64,000 nucleotides of DNA from Leeuwenhoekiella aequorea (GCF_004104375.1 NZ_QOVM01000001.1:62001-126000), one strand, 5' to 3'; positions 37,150-46,024 are shown, counted from the stretch's first letter. Notes: a model not told the origin generated them from the sequence alone. Numbers and translations: made by a program.

Positions 37150-37647
37150 TTGCTTAATAGCCCAGAATTCAAACAAATAATAATTAAAAAATTCCCCGCA
37201 CTTAAAGATGACGAGGGTTTTGAAATTATTGATGGTTCTAATCCTAATTATAATTGTATTGCTTGGGCAGCTAATGTTAAGGATCGCTGGTTTCAGAATT
37301 TACCACTTGACAAACGCCCTTATATTAATTTTGAAGGGGTTGTAATAGATTGGCCATTTGAAGCAGATGACGAATTTAGTATAATTGCTTTAAAACAGAT
37401 TTTCACTCATTATGGTTATATAGAATGTGAAAATGATTATTATTTAGAAGGTTATAAAAAAGTGGCATTCTATGAACTAAACGGGGAGGCAACACATGCA
37501 GCGAGACAAATGACACATGGAAGGTTTAAAGGTAAATGGACTAGTAAATTGGGTTCAGGACCTTGCATTATTCATAGCCATTGCAGAGGTATAAGCGGTG
37601 ATGATTATGGTGAGCCTGTGTATTTTATGAAAAAAAGTATGAGTTAA
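37150..37647 (+). CDS. DUF7689-like protein with Cys/His pair
   Basis: A 165-aa protein resembling the DUF7689 type. It has NYNCIAWAANVKDRWFQ (Cys near residue 37), a later ATHAARQMTHGRFKGKW with conserved His, and KLGSGPCIIHSHCRGI near the C-terminus. The spacing of a Cys after an N-Y-N motif and a His about 80 residues later is compatible with a papain-like cysteine hydrolase fold, which is inference. No in-frame ATG fits, so translation probably starts at TTG 37150. Confidence 0.7.
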   Translation: MLNSPEFKQIIIKKFPALKDDEGFEIIDGSNPNYNCIAWAANVKDRWFQNLPLDKRPYINFEGVVIDWPFEADDEFSIIALKQIFTHYGYIECENDYYLEGYKKVAFYELNGEATHAARQMTHGRFKGKWTSKLGSGPCIIHSHCRGISGDDYGEPVYFMKKSMS

Positions 37648-37765
37648 AATACTTTGATAAAATTGAACAATATTGAGACTGAAATCTCACAAAAATAAGC
37701 CTAGAGATTACTCTACATTTTAGCCTTGGTAAAATCAGAACTTGCTCTAGTAGACCAACCACTTA

Positions 37766-37795
37766 AACCCTCAACACATTGGTATTGAGGGTTTT
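37766..37795 (+). terminator. Terminator of the TIGR04255 operon
   Basis: AACCCTCAA and TTGAGGGTT form a perfect 9-bp stem with a 10-nt loop and a TTTT tail, about 120 bp after the last gene. Confidence 0.8.
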
Positions 37796-37841
37796 GTGAT
37801 TTTAAAGGGGAAGGATACGGGGCAAGATTATTGCATTGCTC

Positions 37842-38138
37842 TTAATCAATCTCTTGAACCTCTAAATTATAAGCGATAGGTGATTTACCCTCAAATTTGC
37901 CAATAGGGTCACGCATCTTGAAGGTTGCTTTAAATTTTGTTCCCAGATAGTTGCATTTGATTTTTACGTGTAAAGCAGAATAATCATAATGATCATACCG
38001 TAGCATTTTTGTAAAACCTAAACAACCATCTTCTTTGTAATGGCTTTGGCATAGCTTATGGAAATCTAATAACGAAAGCATTTTATCTTGCTTTAACTGT
38101 CTAATTACTTCTTGAGTTGCAAACTCTAAAAGTTTCAA
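37842..38138 (-). CDS. Hypothetical protein downstream of hsdR
   Basis: A 98-aa protein of unknown family. The C-terminal half is beta-rich (YSALHVKIKCNYLGTKFKATF) after a helical N-terminus. It lies 42 bp downstream of hsdR on the same strand, so it may be the last gene of the hsd operon. No catalytic or membrane motif is seen. Confidence 0.6.
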   Translation of the reverse strand: MKLLEFATQEVIRQLKQDKMLSLLDFHKLCQSHYKEDGCLGFTKMLRYDHYDYSALHVKIKCNYLGTKFKATFKMRDPIGKFEGKSPIAYNLEVQEID

Positions 38139-38180
38139 TTACTTTCCGTTTTTCTTTTTTTGTTAAACCAAAGCTCATAA

Positions 38181-41030
38181 TTAGCTGACCCCATTTATAA
38201 ACGTTTTTATAAAGTCTTTTATCTTCTCCGTAACCCGGTTACTAATAGATTCTCGTTGTAAAACACTCGGTTGCTTTTCTAATGCTTCAATGACTTCATC
38301 TTCGGTTGCCATCCTGCCTGTAAAAAGAAAATCATTTATAATACCTTCAACTTTCTGCTGATTTAGGTCCTCCTTTTTACTTAGTTCTTGGAGGGCTTTT
38401 CTCGTTTCATCCTTCCAGTAGGCATTAAACTCATCTTCTACATCATCACCTTCCTCAATTTTAGGAAGATTATTCTGGATAAATTTCTCTATTAAATCGC
38501 GCTTACTTCTAAGCTCGGTTTCTCCGGAGATTAAATCTATGATTTGTTTTTTCTGTTTCGCTTGTTCTTTAGGCTTGGCATCTTTCAGTTTTGCTAACAA
38601 TTTTAAAATATAGGCAACATTTATTTCGTCCCGATGTATGAGCTCTAACTCAAAATCAATTTCTTCTAAAATAGAAACAGATTCTTTTTGTTGGTTGGTC
38701 TTGATTTTATCATAGAGATCTAAGTATTTGCTCGTGTAATCCGCAAATTCCTGCTCCTTCATGTAGGTGTCTTCAAATGTAAATTCAACAAAAGAAGACA
38801 GTATATTTTTTAGACGCATTATTTCCCTAAAGGCTTTTGCGAAGGCTAATTCATCATCTTCGGTTTCAAGGTCATTTACACTGTCTACCGTGGGTGCAAT
38901 AGCCATTAATTCTTTATAAGCCGTGTTGAATTTTTTTAACTGATCCTCATAAGGATCAATTGTAATGGTTTCTTTTGCGTTTTTATCTGAAAATAAAGCA
39001 ATAGCGTCATCCGTATTTTGTTTCAGATTTCTAAATGCTAAAATATTCCCCTGCGATTTCTTTTCATTTAAAATTCTATTGGTTCGGGAGAATGCTTGTA
39101 TTAAACCATGATAGTTTAAGTTTTTATCTACATAAAGCGTGTTTAAAGATTTGCTATCAAAGCCAGTCAAAAACATATTTACAACAACAAGAATGTCTAT
39201 CTGTTTATTTTTGACACGTTTTGAGATGTCTTTTTTATAGTTTAGAAAGGTGTTGCCATCTTTAGCCGAATGTTTTGAGCCAAACTGCTTGTTGTAATCT
39301 GCAATGCATTCATCTAATTTATCTTTATGAGGAATTTTAGCATAGGCGGCTGATGGCTCTGCAGCCATCATCACCTCGGGAAAATCTTCTTCCGGTATTT
39401 CGCCGTTTGCTGAAGCATCTTCAGGATTGGCAGCGTAAGAGAATATGGTAGCAATGTTTAAAAGATGCTCTCCAGCTTCCTTCTTCGCCTTTAAGAGATC
39501 ATAATATTTAATTAGAATATCTACACTGCTAACACATAGAATAGCGGTAAACGTTCTGTGGTGCGTTTTACGGTTATGGTTGGCTAAGATATAGTTGGTA
39601 ATGGTATTAATGTAATCGTCGCTCTCATAAACCTCCTGCTTATCAATATCTTCAACTTTAATATCGTCAACGCCCTCTTTAGATTTAAATACATTGTAAT
39701 ATTCTATAGAAAACTTTAAAACGTTCTCATCTCTTATCGCATCTGTTATAACATAGCGGTGTAAGCAATCGTGGAATAAGTTTGCAGTAGTTTGCTTTAT
39801 GCCTTTTTTGCTAATTGCGTTCTTAACAAATATGGGCGTTCCTGTAAAACCAAATAGTTGATGATTCGTAAAAAAGCTCACTATACGCCTATGCGTATCT
39901 CCAAATTGAGAACGATGGCACTCATCAAAGATGAAGACGATTTTCTCGTCTTTTAATTTTTCAATCTGACTTCTAAACTTTGCCTTTTTAATAGCTCCAT
40001 TTAGTTTTTGAATGGTGGTGACCAGCAATGGCCTGTTTGGATCTAAAAATTGCTTAATAAGCATTTTTGTATTTTCAGTGCCATCAATGCTATCTTTATC
40101 AAAAGCTCTGAATTCCCGTACGGTTTGATCATCTAGATCTTGCCGGTCAACAACAAACACTACTTTTTTAATTTTTGGATTGTTGGTCAGAATCTGACTC
40201 GCTTTAAAAGAAGTTAGCGTTTTTCCTGAACCGGTAGTATGCCAGATATAGCCATTTTTTGTGCTGTTTTTTACTCGATCTATAATTGATTCTACAGCAT
40301 AAAACTGATACGGTCTGAGCACCATTAAAATCTTATCGCTTTCGTGTAAAACGATGTATTTGGTGATCATTTTTGCAATGTGGCAAGGCTCTAAGAAAAT
40401 AATCGCAAATTTTTCTAGCTGTGTAATTTTCTTATTTTTCTCATCACCCCAAAAGGAAGTAAACTTAAAGCTTTGCTTCTGGCTGTTTGCGTAGTATTTA
40501 GTATCTACTCCATTACTAATCACAAAAACCTGCACATAATTAAAAAGGGCATTGTTTGAAGCAAATGATTCTTTCTGGTAACGCTGCACCTGGTTAAAAG
40601 CTTCTTTAAGCTCGATACCACGACGTTTCAGCTCTATTTGCACCAATGGCAAGCCGTTTATAAGAATAGTTACATCATAGCGGTTTTCCTGCTTACCATT
40701 TATAGTAACCTGATTGGTAACCTGAAATTCGTTTTGACACCAAAAATCCTGATTGATAAATTCTATAAATGATTTGTCCCCGTTGTCCTTCTGCAGTACA
40801 TATTTATCACGAAGGGTCTTTGCCTTATCAAAGATATTTCCTTTAGAGAGATGTATTAAAATACGCTCAAACTCTGTTGTAGAAAAGGTGGTTTTGTTGT
40901 GCTTTTCTAATTGAGCTTTTAGATTGCTTAATAAGTCTTCTTCTGTTTTTAGTGTTACCGGTTTATGACCTAGACCTTTTAATTGATCTACTAAATTATT
41001 CTCTAAAACTTGTTCTGGTTGTGTGGTCAT
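38181..41030 (-). CDS. hsdR: Type I restriction endonuclease subunit R (second system)
   Basis: A 949-aa HsdR of the EcoR124-like type, unrelated in detail to the HsdR at 6556-9648. The nuclease motif is VQIELKRRGIELKEAFNQVQ near residue 130. Walker A is HTTGSGKTLTSF near 265, then DECHRSQFG near 368 and GFTGTPIF. The motif VI-like AFSRTNRILN follows, then a long helical C-terminus. It is the last large gene of the element's hsd operon, separated from the Abi_2 gene by a 142-bp gap. Confidence 0.95.
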   Translation of the reverse strand: MTTQPEQVLENNLVDQLKGLGHKPVTLKTEEDLLSNLKAQLEKHNKTTFSTTEFERILIHLSKGNIFDKAKTLRDKYVLQKDNGDKSFIEFINQDFWCQNEFQVTNQVTINGKQENRYDVTILINGLPLVQIELKRRGIELKEAFNQVQRYQKESFASNNALFNYVQVFVISNGVDTKYYANSQKQSFKFTSFWGDEKNKKITQLEKFAIIFLEPCHIAKMITKYIVLHESDKILMVLRPYQFYAVESIIDRVKNSTKNGYIWHTTGSGKTLTSFKASQILTNNPKIKKVVFVVDRQDLDDQTVREFRAFDKDSIDGTENTKMLIKQFLDPNRPLLVTTIQKLNGAIKKAKFRSQIEKLKDEKIVFIFDECHRSQFGDTHRRIVSFFTNHQLFGFTGTPIFVKNAISKKGIKQTTANLFHDCLHRYVITDAIRDENVLKFSIEYYNVFKSKEGVDDIKVEDIDKQEVYESDDYINTITNYILANHNRKTHHRTFTAILCVSSVDILIKYYDLLKAKKEAGEHLLNIATIFSYAANPEDASANGEIPEEDFPEVMMAAEPSAAYAKIPHKDKLDECIADYNKQFGSKHSAKDGNTFLNYKKDISKRVKNKQIDILVVVNMFLTGFDSKSLNTLYVDKNLNYHGLIQAFSRTNRILNEKKSQGNILAFRNLKQNTDDAIALFSDKNAKETITIDPYEDQLKKFNTAYKELMAIAPTVDSVNDLETEDDELAFAKAFREIMRLKNILSSFVEFTFEDTYMKEQEFADYTSKYLDLYDKIKTNQQKESVSILEEIDFELELIHRDEINVAYILKLLAKLKDAKPKEQAKQKKQIIDLISGETELRSKRDLIEKFIQNNLPKIEEGDDVEDEFNAYWKDETRKALQELSKKEDLNQQKVEGIINDFLFTGRMATEDEVIEALEKQPSVLQRESISNRVTEKIKDFIKTFINGVS

Positions 41031-41172
41031 AAATTGGCTTAGTTACATTAGCGTTACATACTAATACCTTGATTTTGTTGACATTTTCAAAATTAATAAA
41101 CAGCTTAGTTACAAGCGTGTTACATTCTTACTTGTAAATCTTAGATTATACAAGATTCTCTTTTTAGTACGC

Positions 41173-42084
41173 TTATTTCCAAACTGGCTCATTCTGCCAA
41201 TCCGGTTTCATTCCTAGTGCATCAGGATCTACATTGTCATATTTTACAAATAGATCATTCAGTTTATTCTTGAAATTATTATCGGGTTGTATAATGTTAA
41301 GCATATATTTCATCAACGTCATATGAACATACAGCTTCTGAAACTCGTGCTGCTTTGGCACATTTTCTTTTTCTCTGATCCAAGGATGAGGAGGGTTTGA
41401 TAATAGTTTTACCGTTCCTGGTAAATTGCGATTCCATAACCTGCTATGATGTGCACAATAATTGCGTATTTGCGCTATAGATTGCAACCAACTAGGCAAA
41501 TATGTGTGGTTTACAGCACCTAATTCTTCTGCAATGGTATCTTTTGCTTTTACTGTATGTTTTAGATTACCATAAAGCTTTGATAAGGCTCCAAAGCTGG
41601 TTTGCTCTAAGGACTTCCAAGCAGGTGGAAAGCGTTTATCATCCTTGTGCTTCTTTAGATGGTTTTTAATTGTAGGATCTTTACTGCGGCTTATTTCATC
41701 CTCGAGGTTTGCCAAAGTTTTAACCAAAGCCCGACTATCTGTAAATAGTTCCATATTTTGAAACCACCAAGGATCTATCTCGTGAGACACGTGATAAATC
41801 AATTTGGTACGGACACTGATTTCTATTTTCTCTATAACTTCAAATAGCAAAAGTCTTAGCTCTGCATCAAAGTTGTAGAGTTTTACAACATCTTCAAAAA
41901 TGCTATTTGGTTTAAAGAGATGCTTCTCTTTATCGGCTTGCATCACATACCAATACTCGCCAAGCCTGTAATAACTTATGTGAGCAAGATACTTTTTAGC
42001 TTTTTTGAGATTGTCAAATTGCAAACCTCGTTCCTGAAGCTGCGCTATTTGCTGGTCTATTGTAAAGGCTTTCTTGGTAAACAT
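41173..42084 (-). CDS. Abi_2 family (AbiD/AbiF-like) HEPN protein
   Basis: A 303-aa protein of the Abi_2 family. N-terminal motifs FTKKAFTIDQQIAQLQERGL and HISYYRLGEYWYVMQ are typical. It carries a HEPN RNase motif R-N-x3-H (IRNYCAHHSRLWNR near residues 205-218). Homologues abort phage infection, probably by RNA cleavage. It sits inside the hsd operon between hsdS and hsdR, but it has its own upstream promoter with a 34-bp palindrome and a structured leader. Confidence 0.9.
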   Translation of the reverse strand: MFTKKAFTIDQQIAQLQERGLQFDNLKKAKKYLAHISYYRLGEYWYVMQADKEKHLFKPNSIFEDVVKLYNFDAELRLLLFEVIEKIEISVRTKLIYHVSHEIDPWWFQNMELFTDSRALVKTLANLEDEISRSKDPTIKNHLKKHKDDKRFPPAWKSLEQTSFGALSKLYGNLKHTVKAKDTIAEELGAVNHTYLPSWLQSIAQIRNYCAHHSRLWNRNLPGTVKLLSNPPHPWIREKENVPKQHEFQKLYVHMTLMKYMLNIIQPDNNFKNKLNDLFVKYDNVDPDALGMKPDWQNEPVWK

Positions 42085-42119
42085 TTAGGAAAGATACTAG
42101 AAGAAATTAAAAACAGAAA

Positions 42120-42183
42120 ACCCTATAAAGCAAAAGACACACCCTGGGACGCTGATCTTACGGGTAGCGTGGTGTGTACTGTT
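42120..42183 (-). ncRNA. Candidate structured RNA upstream of the Abi_2 gene
   Basis: From the predicted start near 42183 to about 42085 there is no gene on the minus strand. The first 50 nt contain an interrupted hairpin: ACACACC pairs with GGTGTGT, and inside it ACGCT pairs with AGCGT (42137-42177), enclosing a CCC-containing loop. A GGGTTTTC stretch just downstream could pair with the loop. A U-rich tract precedes the abi start. A conserved abiF RNA motif lying upstream of abiF genes is known; this could be a relative, but similarity was not tested. Confidence 0.5.
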
Positions 42184-42187
42184 ACTG

Positions 42188-42228
42188 CAAAAATACATCA
42201 TTAGTTGCGTATACGCAACTAATGATGT
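42188..42228 (-). promoter_or_regulatory. Abi_2 promoter with overlapping 34-bp palindrome
   Basis: On the minus strand TATTTTTG at 42195-42188 fits TAnnTTTG. Overlapping its first base and running to 42228 is a perfect 34-bp palindrome (half-site ACATCATTAGTTGCGTA). It covers the whole -8 to -41 region. A regulator bound here would control the RNA and abi gene, whereas hsdS ends 28 bp further upstream. Confidence 0.6.
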
Positions 42229-42255
42229 CACTTTGACTATTGTTCTTAGAATGTA

Positions 42256-43461
42256 TCACACAAACATATGCTGCAACAGCCCTCTTTTAAAGGTGGTTGT
42301 TTTATCTATTTGAGTATTTACCGCTTCAATCTTATCATCTATAGCGCTTAGAAAATTGGCGATTCTAGTTTGCTCCTCTATACAAGGCAGTTTTACTAAA
42401 CAATTACCTATCTCTCCTAAGTTAATCTTGATAGGGAAGGCTACATGAATTATTCTCTTCCACAATTCACGTTGAAAAGGCTCAGCATTTATATATTGAG
42501 CGAGATACTTACTTGAAAACGATGAGCCTTGTTTTATCAAAGCTAGACTAACATAAAATGAGCCCTTAACATCCCAATCTATATATTTAGCCTTGCCAAC
42601 ATTACCAATCCTAGTCATTAAAATATCTCCCTTTTCCAGCTTTACTCTTTTGTTCTCTTTATCAAAAACCTCTTTAGAAATGTATTTCGTTTGCTCAAAT
42701 TGGTTAGCTGTGACGTGTTCTACACTATAAAAGGGAATTCCTCTGGAAACATAATTTGGTGTTTGGTGAGTACCATCATAATACTTTGTAATCTTACTCA
42801 ATCTCTTCTCTTCCCATTCAGGAAAATCATTACCATTCTCATCCTTAAACCGTATCTCCTGACTAAAAAGCTTTTGCATTACACCTTTTTTATATTGATC
42901 AAGCAGTTCTTTCTTTTTAGTAAGTTGATTGATTTTAGTGTCTACAGCGGTAAGAAAAGAAGCTATTTTTTGTTGTTCCGCTAAAAACGGATATTGAATT
43001 TTTATTCTATAAAAATCAGAATGATTTAAATCAGGAATTGTAGATGTTCCTGCTAATCTTAGAATTAAATTTTGAGTATTAGTTAAAATTAAATAGTAAT
43101 AAAGAAAACTCTTAATTAACTTCTTTGAATAAGCAATCTTAAAAAAATTATTATGAAAAGCTCCTGATACATTTGTAACAACCGTTCCTGTATTTCCCGT
43201 CCGTGTCATCAGAATATCTTCTTCTGAACAAATAACTGATTTCGAAGGATTCTTAATGTAATATTTCTTTTCAGAATTAGCTCGCAAAAACTCATTAGTA
43301 ATATAAAAATAAGAGCCATTTTGTTCTTTAGTAAGTCTTTCAGAAATAGGTATTTGAAGACCTTGATTTATCTTTGTAAGATTTCTAAAACTTTCTTCTT
43401 TCCAATCATCTTTAAACTCAGGAAATCTCAATTTGGGTGTAAGTGGCTTTATATTTTGCAT
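42256..43461 (-). CDS. hsdS: Type I R-M specificity subunit (second system)
   Basis: A 401-aa HsdS of standard length with two target-recognition domains. Each is followed by a conserved helical spacer: FLTAVDTKINQLTKKKELLDQ then QYKKGVMQKLF, and the C-terminal FLSAIDDKIEAVNTQIDK with FKRGLLQHMFV. It determines which DNA sequence this complex recognises. It begins 2 bp after the HEPN-like gene at 43464-43988. Confidence 0.95.
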   Translation of the reverse strand: MQNIKPLTPKLRFPEFKDDWKEESFRNLTKINQGLQIPISERLTKEQNGSYFYITNEFLRANSEKKYYIKNPSKSVICSEEDILMTRTGNTGTVVTNVSGAFHNNFFKIAYSKKLIKSFLYYYLILTNTQNLILRLAGTSTIPDLNHSDFYRIKIQYPFLAEQQKIASFLTAVDTKINQLTKKKELLDQYKKGVMQKLFSQEIRFKDENGNDFPEWEEKRLSKITKYYDGTHQTPNYVSRGIPFYSVEHVTANQFEQTKYISKEVFDKENKRVKLEKGDILMTRIGNVGKAKYIDWDVKGSFYVSLALIKQGSSFSSKYLAQYINAEPFQRELWKRIIHVAFPIKINLGEIGNCLVKLPCIEEQTRIANFLSAIDDKIEAVNTQIDKTTTFKRGLLQHMFV

Positions 43462-43463
43462 AG

Positions 43464-43988
43464 CTAGTTCTTTAACTCCCTCTTTTCCGCTCTACAGATA
43501 GAAGCAATACCACTTAGATGGGATACTATTGTGTTAACTTCCACTTTAAAAACTTCCTTACTACTAACTCCCTTTGGGGCATTTGTCATCATTGCTGTTT
43601 TGTGCCATTCAAACTTATTACACATTTTAATTACTTGATCATGCTTGAAAGAGATGTTTACTTTATGAGCAAATAAATTTCTAATCTGTCCTAATCCATC
43701 TAAATCAGTTTTTATCATTTTGTCAATAAAGCCTAAACAGTATAATAAATCTACTTTTGCGCTATAAGTTCCTAAAAATCCCCTGTGGCTCAATATTTTA
43801 TTCACAGTAAATGATTTTTTCGGCAAAAAACTTTCTAAACAATACAACAATTGGTCTTCAATAAATGCTAATCCAACAACTACAATAGCCCTGTCATTAC
43901 TCTCATAATTAAACTGATTATGAAATGATATGAGTCCTTCTTGGATTTCGAAATACCGTTCTACTTCTTTTTTTTCATTTATAATCAT
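43464..43988 (-). CDS. MltR/DUF4145-like HEPN-type protein embedded between hsdM and hsdS
   Basis: A 174-aa helical protein. DRAIVVVGLAFIEDQLLYCL, GFLGTYSAKVDLLYCLGFID and DLDGLGQIRNLFAHKVNISF match the pattern of MltR/DUF4145-like proteins. The motif R-N-x3-H (RNLFAH) is the HEPN signature. Gaps to hsdM and hsdS are 1 and 2 bp, so it is co-translated with the methyltransferase subunits. A regulatory or effector role in the R-M complex is inferred from its position, comparable to the HEPN anticodon nuclease PrrC inside the EcoprrI hsd locus. Confidence 0.75.
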   Translation of the reverse strand: MIINEKKEVERYFEIQEGLISFHNQFNYESNDRAIVVVGLAFIEDQLLYCLESFLPKKSFTVNKILSHRGFLGTYSAKVDLLYCLGFIDKMIKTDLDGLGQIRNLFAHKVNISFKHDQVIKMCNKFEWHKTAMMTNAPKGVSSKEVFKVEVNTIVSHLSGIASICRAEKRELKN

Positions 43989-43989
43989 T

Positions 43990-45585
43990 TTAAAACGGGG
44001 TGTTTATATTCAACTGTTTGCAAAAATCTGCAATTTGAGAATCGGTCTTTGCCAGCTCTCTATCTAAGTCTTGTATTTCTTTAGCGACTGCAGTAATATC
44101 TACAGGCTCCTCTTCCTCAAAGGTGTCTACATAACGCGGAATATTCAGGTTGTAATCGTTCTCAGCGATTTCTTTTAAAGTTGCTTTGTAACTGTATTTG
44201 CCTTTTACTAAACGTTCTTTATAAGTGCCTACAATAGCTTCTATATGTTCCGGTAAGAGTTTGTTGTCTTTACCTTGTTTTTCAAAATGATTACTGGCAT
44301 CTATAAACAAAATATCTTCATCAACTTCCCTACATTTTTTAATCACCAAAATACAGGTAGGTATCCCCGTTCCAAAAAAGATATTAGCCGGTAGCCCTAT
44401 AACGGCATCTATATAGTTACGATCTTCTATTAAATAGCGTCGTATATGCGCTTCTGAGCTACCACGAAACAATACACCGTGAGGCAAAACGGTTGCCATT
44501 ATTCCGTTCTCATCTAGATGGTGCACCATATGTTGTACAAAGGCAAAATCAGCTTTAGTCTTAGGTGCTAGCTTACCATACTGGCTAAAGCGATCATCTG
44601 TACTAAAAATACTTTTAGCACTCCAGTTCGCAGAAAATGGAGGATTAGCTACAATAGCCTCTGCCCTTAATTCATCGTGTTGTGGTTCTTCTAAAGTATC
44701 TTCTTGCTTGATATCAAACTTACTGTAATGCACGTCGTGAAGAATCATATTCATTCGCGCCAAGTTATAAGTCGTACGGTTTAATTCCTGTCCATAAAAG
44801 AAACTAACATCATCTACTTCTCTAGCTACTCTTAACAGCAACGAACCACTACCACATGTAGGATCATAGACAGACTTGATACGGGTTTTACGAGTCGTAA
44901 CAATTTTGGCCAATATAGTAGATACTGCTTGTGGCGTATAAAACTCACCTGCCTTTTTACCTGCACCCGCTGCAAACTCACCTATTAGAAATTCGTAAGC
45001 ATCGCCCAGTAAATCACTATCTGAGTTCTTTAACTGAAAATCTATCTGATCAAGATGCGTAAGTATTTTGGCTATGATTTCGTTCTGTGCCTTTGCTGTT
45101 CTACCCAACTTAGAAGAGGTCAAATCGAGATCTTCAAATAAGCGTACAAAATCATCTTCTGAGTCTGTACCCATTGTACTCTGCTCAATATTTGTAAGAA
45201 TGCGCTCAAGATCTTCTATAATGAAAAACTGCTTCGCTTCATCATTATCGTTAGTTTCTACCTCGTTAAGGTTATTTCCTTTCTGAGCTATAGAGGTGAA
45301 AAGTTCGGTTGGCTTTAAGAAGTACCCTAAATTCTTAACACAAGCTTTTCTAACGGCTTCTATATAGAGTTTACCAGTATCTGAGTTTTCGTCTAGTTGC
45401 TCATAAGTTAGGTTGTCTGGGGATAATATCTCATCTGCATAGATGTGTAGCTTCTCAGACAGGTATTTAAAGAAAATAAAACCTAAGATGTAGTTTCTGT
45501 AATCGTCTGCATCCATTTTGCCCCTAAGAAGGTTAGCAATAGCCCATAATTGTTTTTCTAGTAGTTTTTTTTGTTCTTCAGACAT
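43990..45585 (-). CDS. hsdM: Type I R-M methyltransferase subunit (second system)
   Basis: A 531-aa HsdM with an N-terminal helical domain (KQLWAIANLLRGKMDADDYR with ILGFIFFKYLSE), the SAM motif DPTCGSGSLLL near residue 237 and the catalytic NPPF at about 310. It is the first gene of the element's hsd operon (hsdM - HEPN-like - hsdS - Abi_2 - hsdR). The predicted promoter lies 30-37 bp upstream. Confidence 0.95.
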   Translation of the reverse strand: MSEEQKKLLEKQLWAIANLLRGKMDADDYRNYILGFIFFKYLSEKLHIYADEILSPDNLTYEQLDENSDTGKLYIEAVRKACVKNLGYFLKPTELFTSIAQKGNNLNEVETNDNDEAKQFFIIEDLERILTNIEQSTMGTDSEDDFVRLFEDLDLTSSKLGRTAKAQNEIIAKILTHLDQIDFQLKNSDSDLLGDAYEFLIGEFAAGAGKKAGEFYTPQAVSTILAKIVTTRKTRIKSVYDPTCGSGSLLLRVAREVDDVSFFYGQELNRTTYNLARMNMILHDVHYSKFDIKQEDTLEEPQHDELRAEAIVANPPFSANWSAKSIFSTDDRFSQYGKLAPKTKADFAFVQHMVHHLDENGIMATVLPHGVLFRGSSEAHIRRYLIEDRNYIDAVIGLPANIFFGTGIPTCILVIKKCREVDEDILFIDASNHFEKQGKDNKLLPEHIEAIVGTYKERLVKGKYSYKATLKEIAENDYNLNIPRYVDTFEEEEPVDITAVAKEIQDLDRELAKTDSQIADFCKQLNINTPF

Positions 45586-45614
45586 GAATTTGAATTAGTG
45601 ATAACCGTTGCTTT

Positions 45615-45641
45615 CAAAAATAAGAAACTTAGCCACGGCAA
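45615..45641 (-). promoter_or_regulatory. Candidate hsdM promoter (second system)
   Basis: TATTTTTG at 45622-45615 (minus strand) fits the -7 consensus. A TTG at 45641-45639 lies 16 bp upstream as a possible -33 element. The predicted leader is about 25 nt. Confidence 0.5.
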
Positions 45642-45822
45642 TTCGATAGAAATGAATAAACTGGTTTGTTTTGTAAATAGAAAACATTTAAGGGTGATTT
45701 GAATGATCTATTTAAATAATATATCCAATTCAGAATGAGGAATTCTGTAATGATAATCAGTAAGTTATGATTATATTCGTTTAATAGGAAGGTAAACTAA
45801 TAATCATTCAAATCTAGAACTT

Positions 45823-45963
45823 ATGGAAAAAATAAAAGCAATTAAGCCCGGGCCAAAACCAAAAAAAGAAGACGGAACCCCTGACAAAAGACGACGGGTC
45901 AACCCTGAAACTAAACCGAAGCACCCAGGGCTAAAGCCTCATAAGCATAATCCTGGGGATTAA
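45823..45963 (+). CDS. 46-aa Lys/Pro/Arg-rich protein
   Basis: A short frame encodes MEKIKAIKPGPKPKKEDGTP then DKRRRVNPETKPKHPGLKPH, ending KHNPGD. It is strongly basic and proline-rich, without a membrane segment. A strong terminator follows 23 bp after its stop, supporting a real transcript. The role is unknown. It reads divergently from the element's hsd operon. Confidence 0.55.
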   Translation: MEKIKAIKPGPKPKKEDGTPDKRRRVNPETKPKHPGLKPHKHNPGD

Positions 45964-45986
45964 TGTCTGGTTTATCTTTCGTAAAG

Positions 45987-46020
45987 TCAGCACTCAATTT
46001 TAGTAATAGGTGCTGATTTT
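45987..46020 (+). terminator. Terminator of the 46-aa protein gene
   Basis: TCAGCAC and GTGCTGA form a 7-bp stem with a 16-nt loop, followed by TTTTTATTTT. Confidence 0.75.
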
Positions 46021-46024
46021 TATT

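Noticed and set aside
41920-42204. 94-codon plus-strand frame crossing the Abi_2 start and its leader
   Set aside because: Most of it is antisense to Abi_2 and its end lies in the palindrome. The product has no recognisable character, and the minus-strand promoter and hairpin explain the DNA better.
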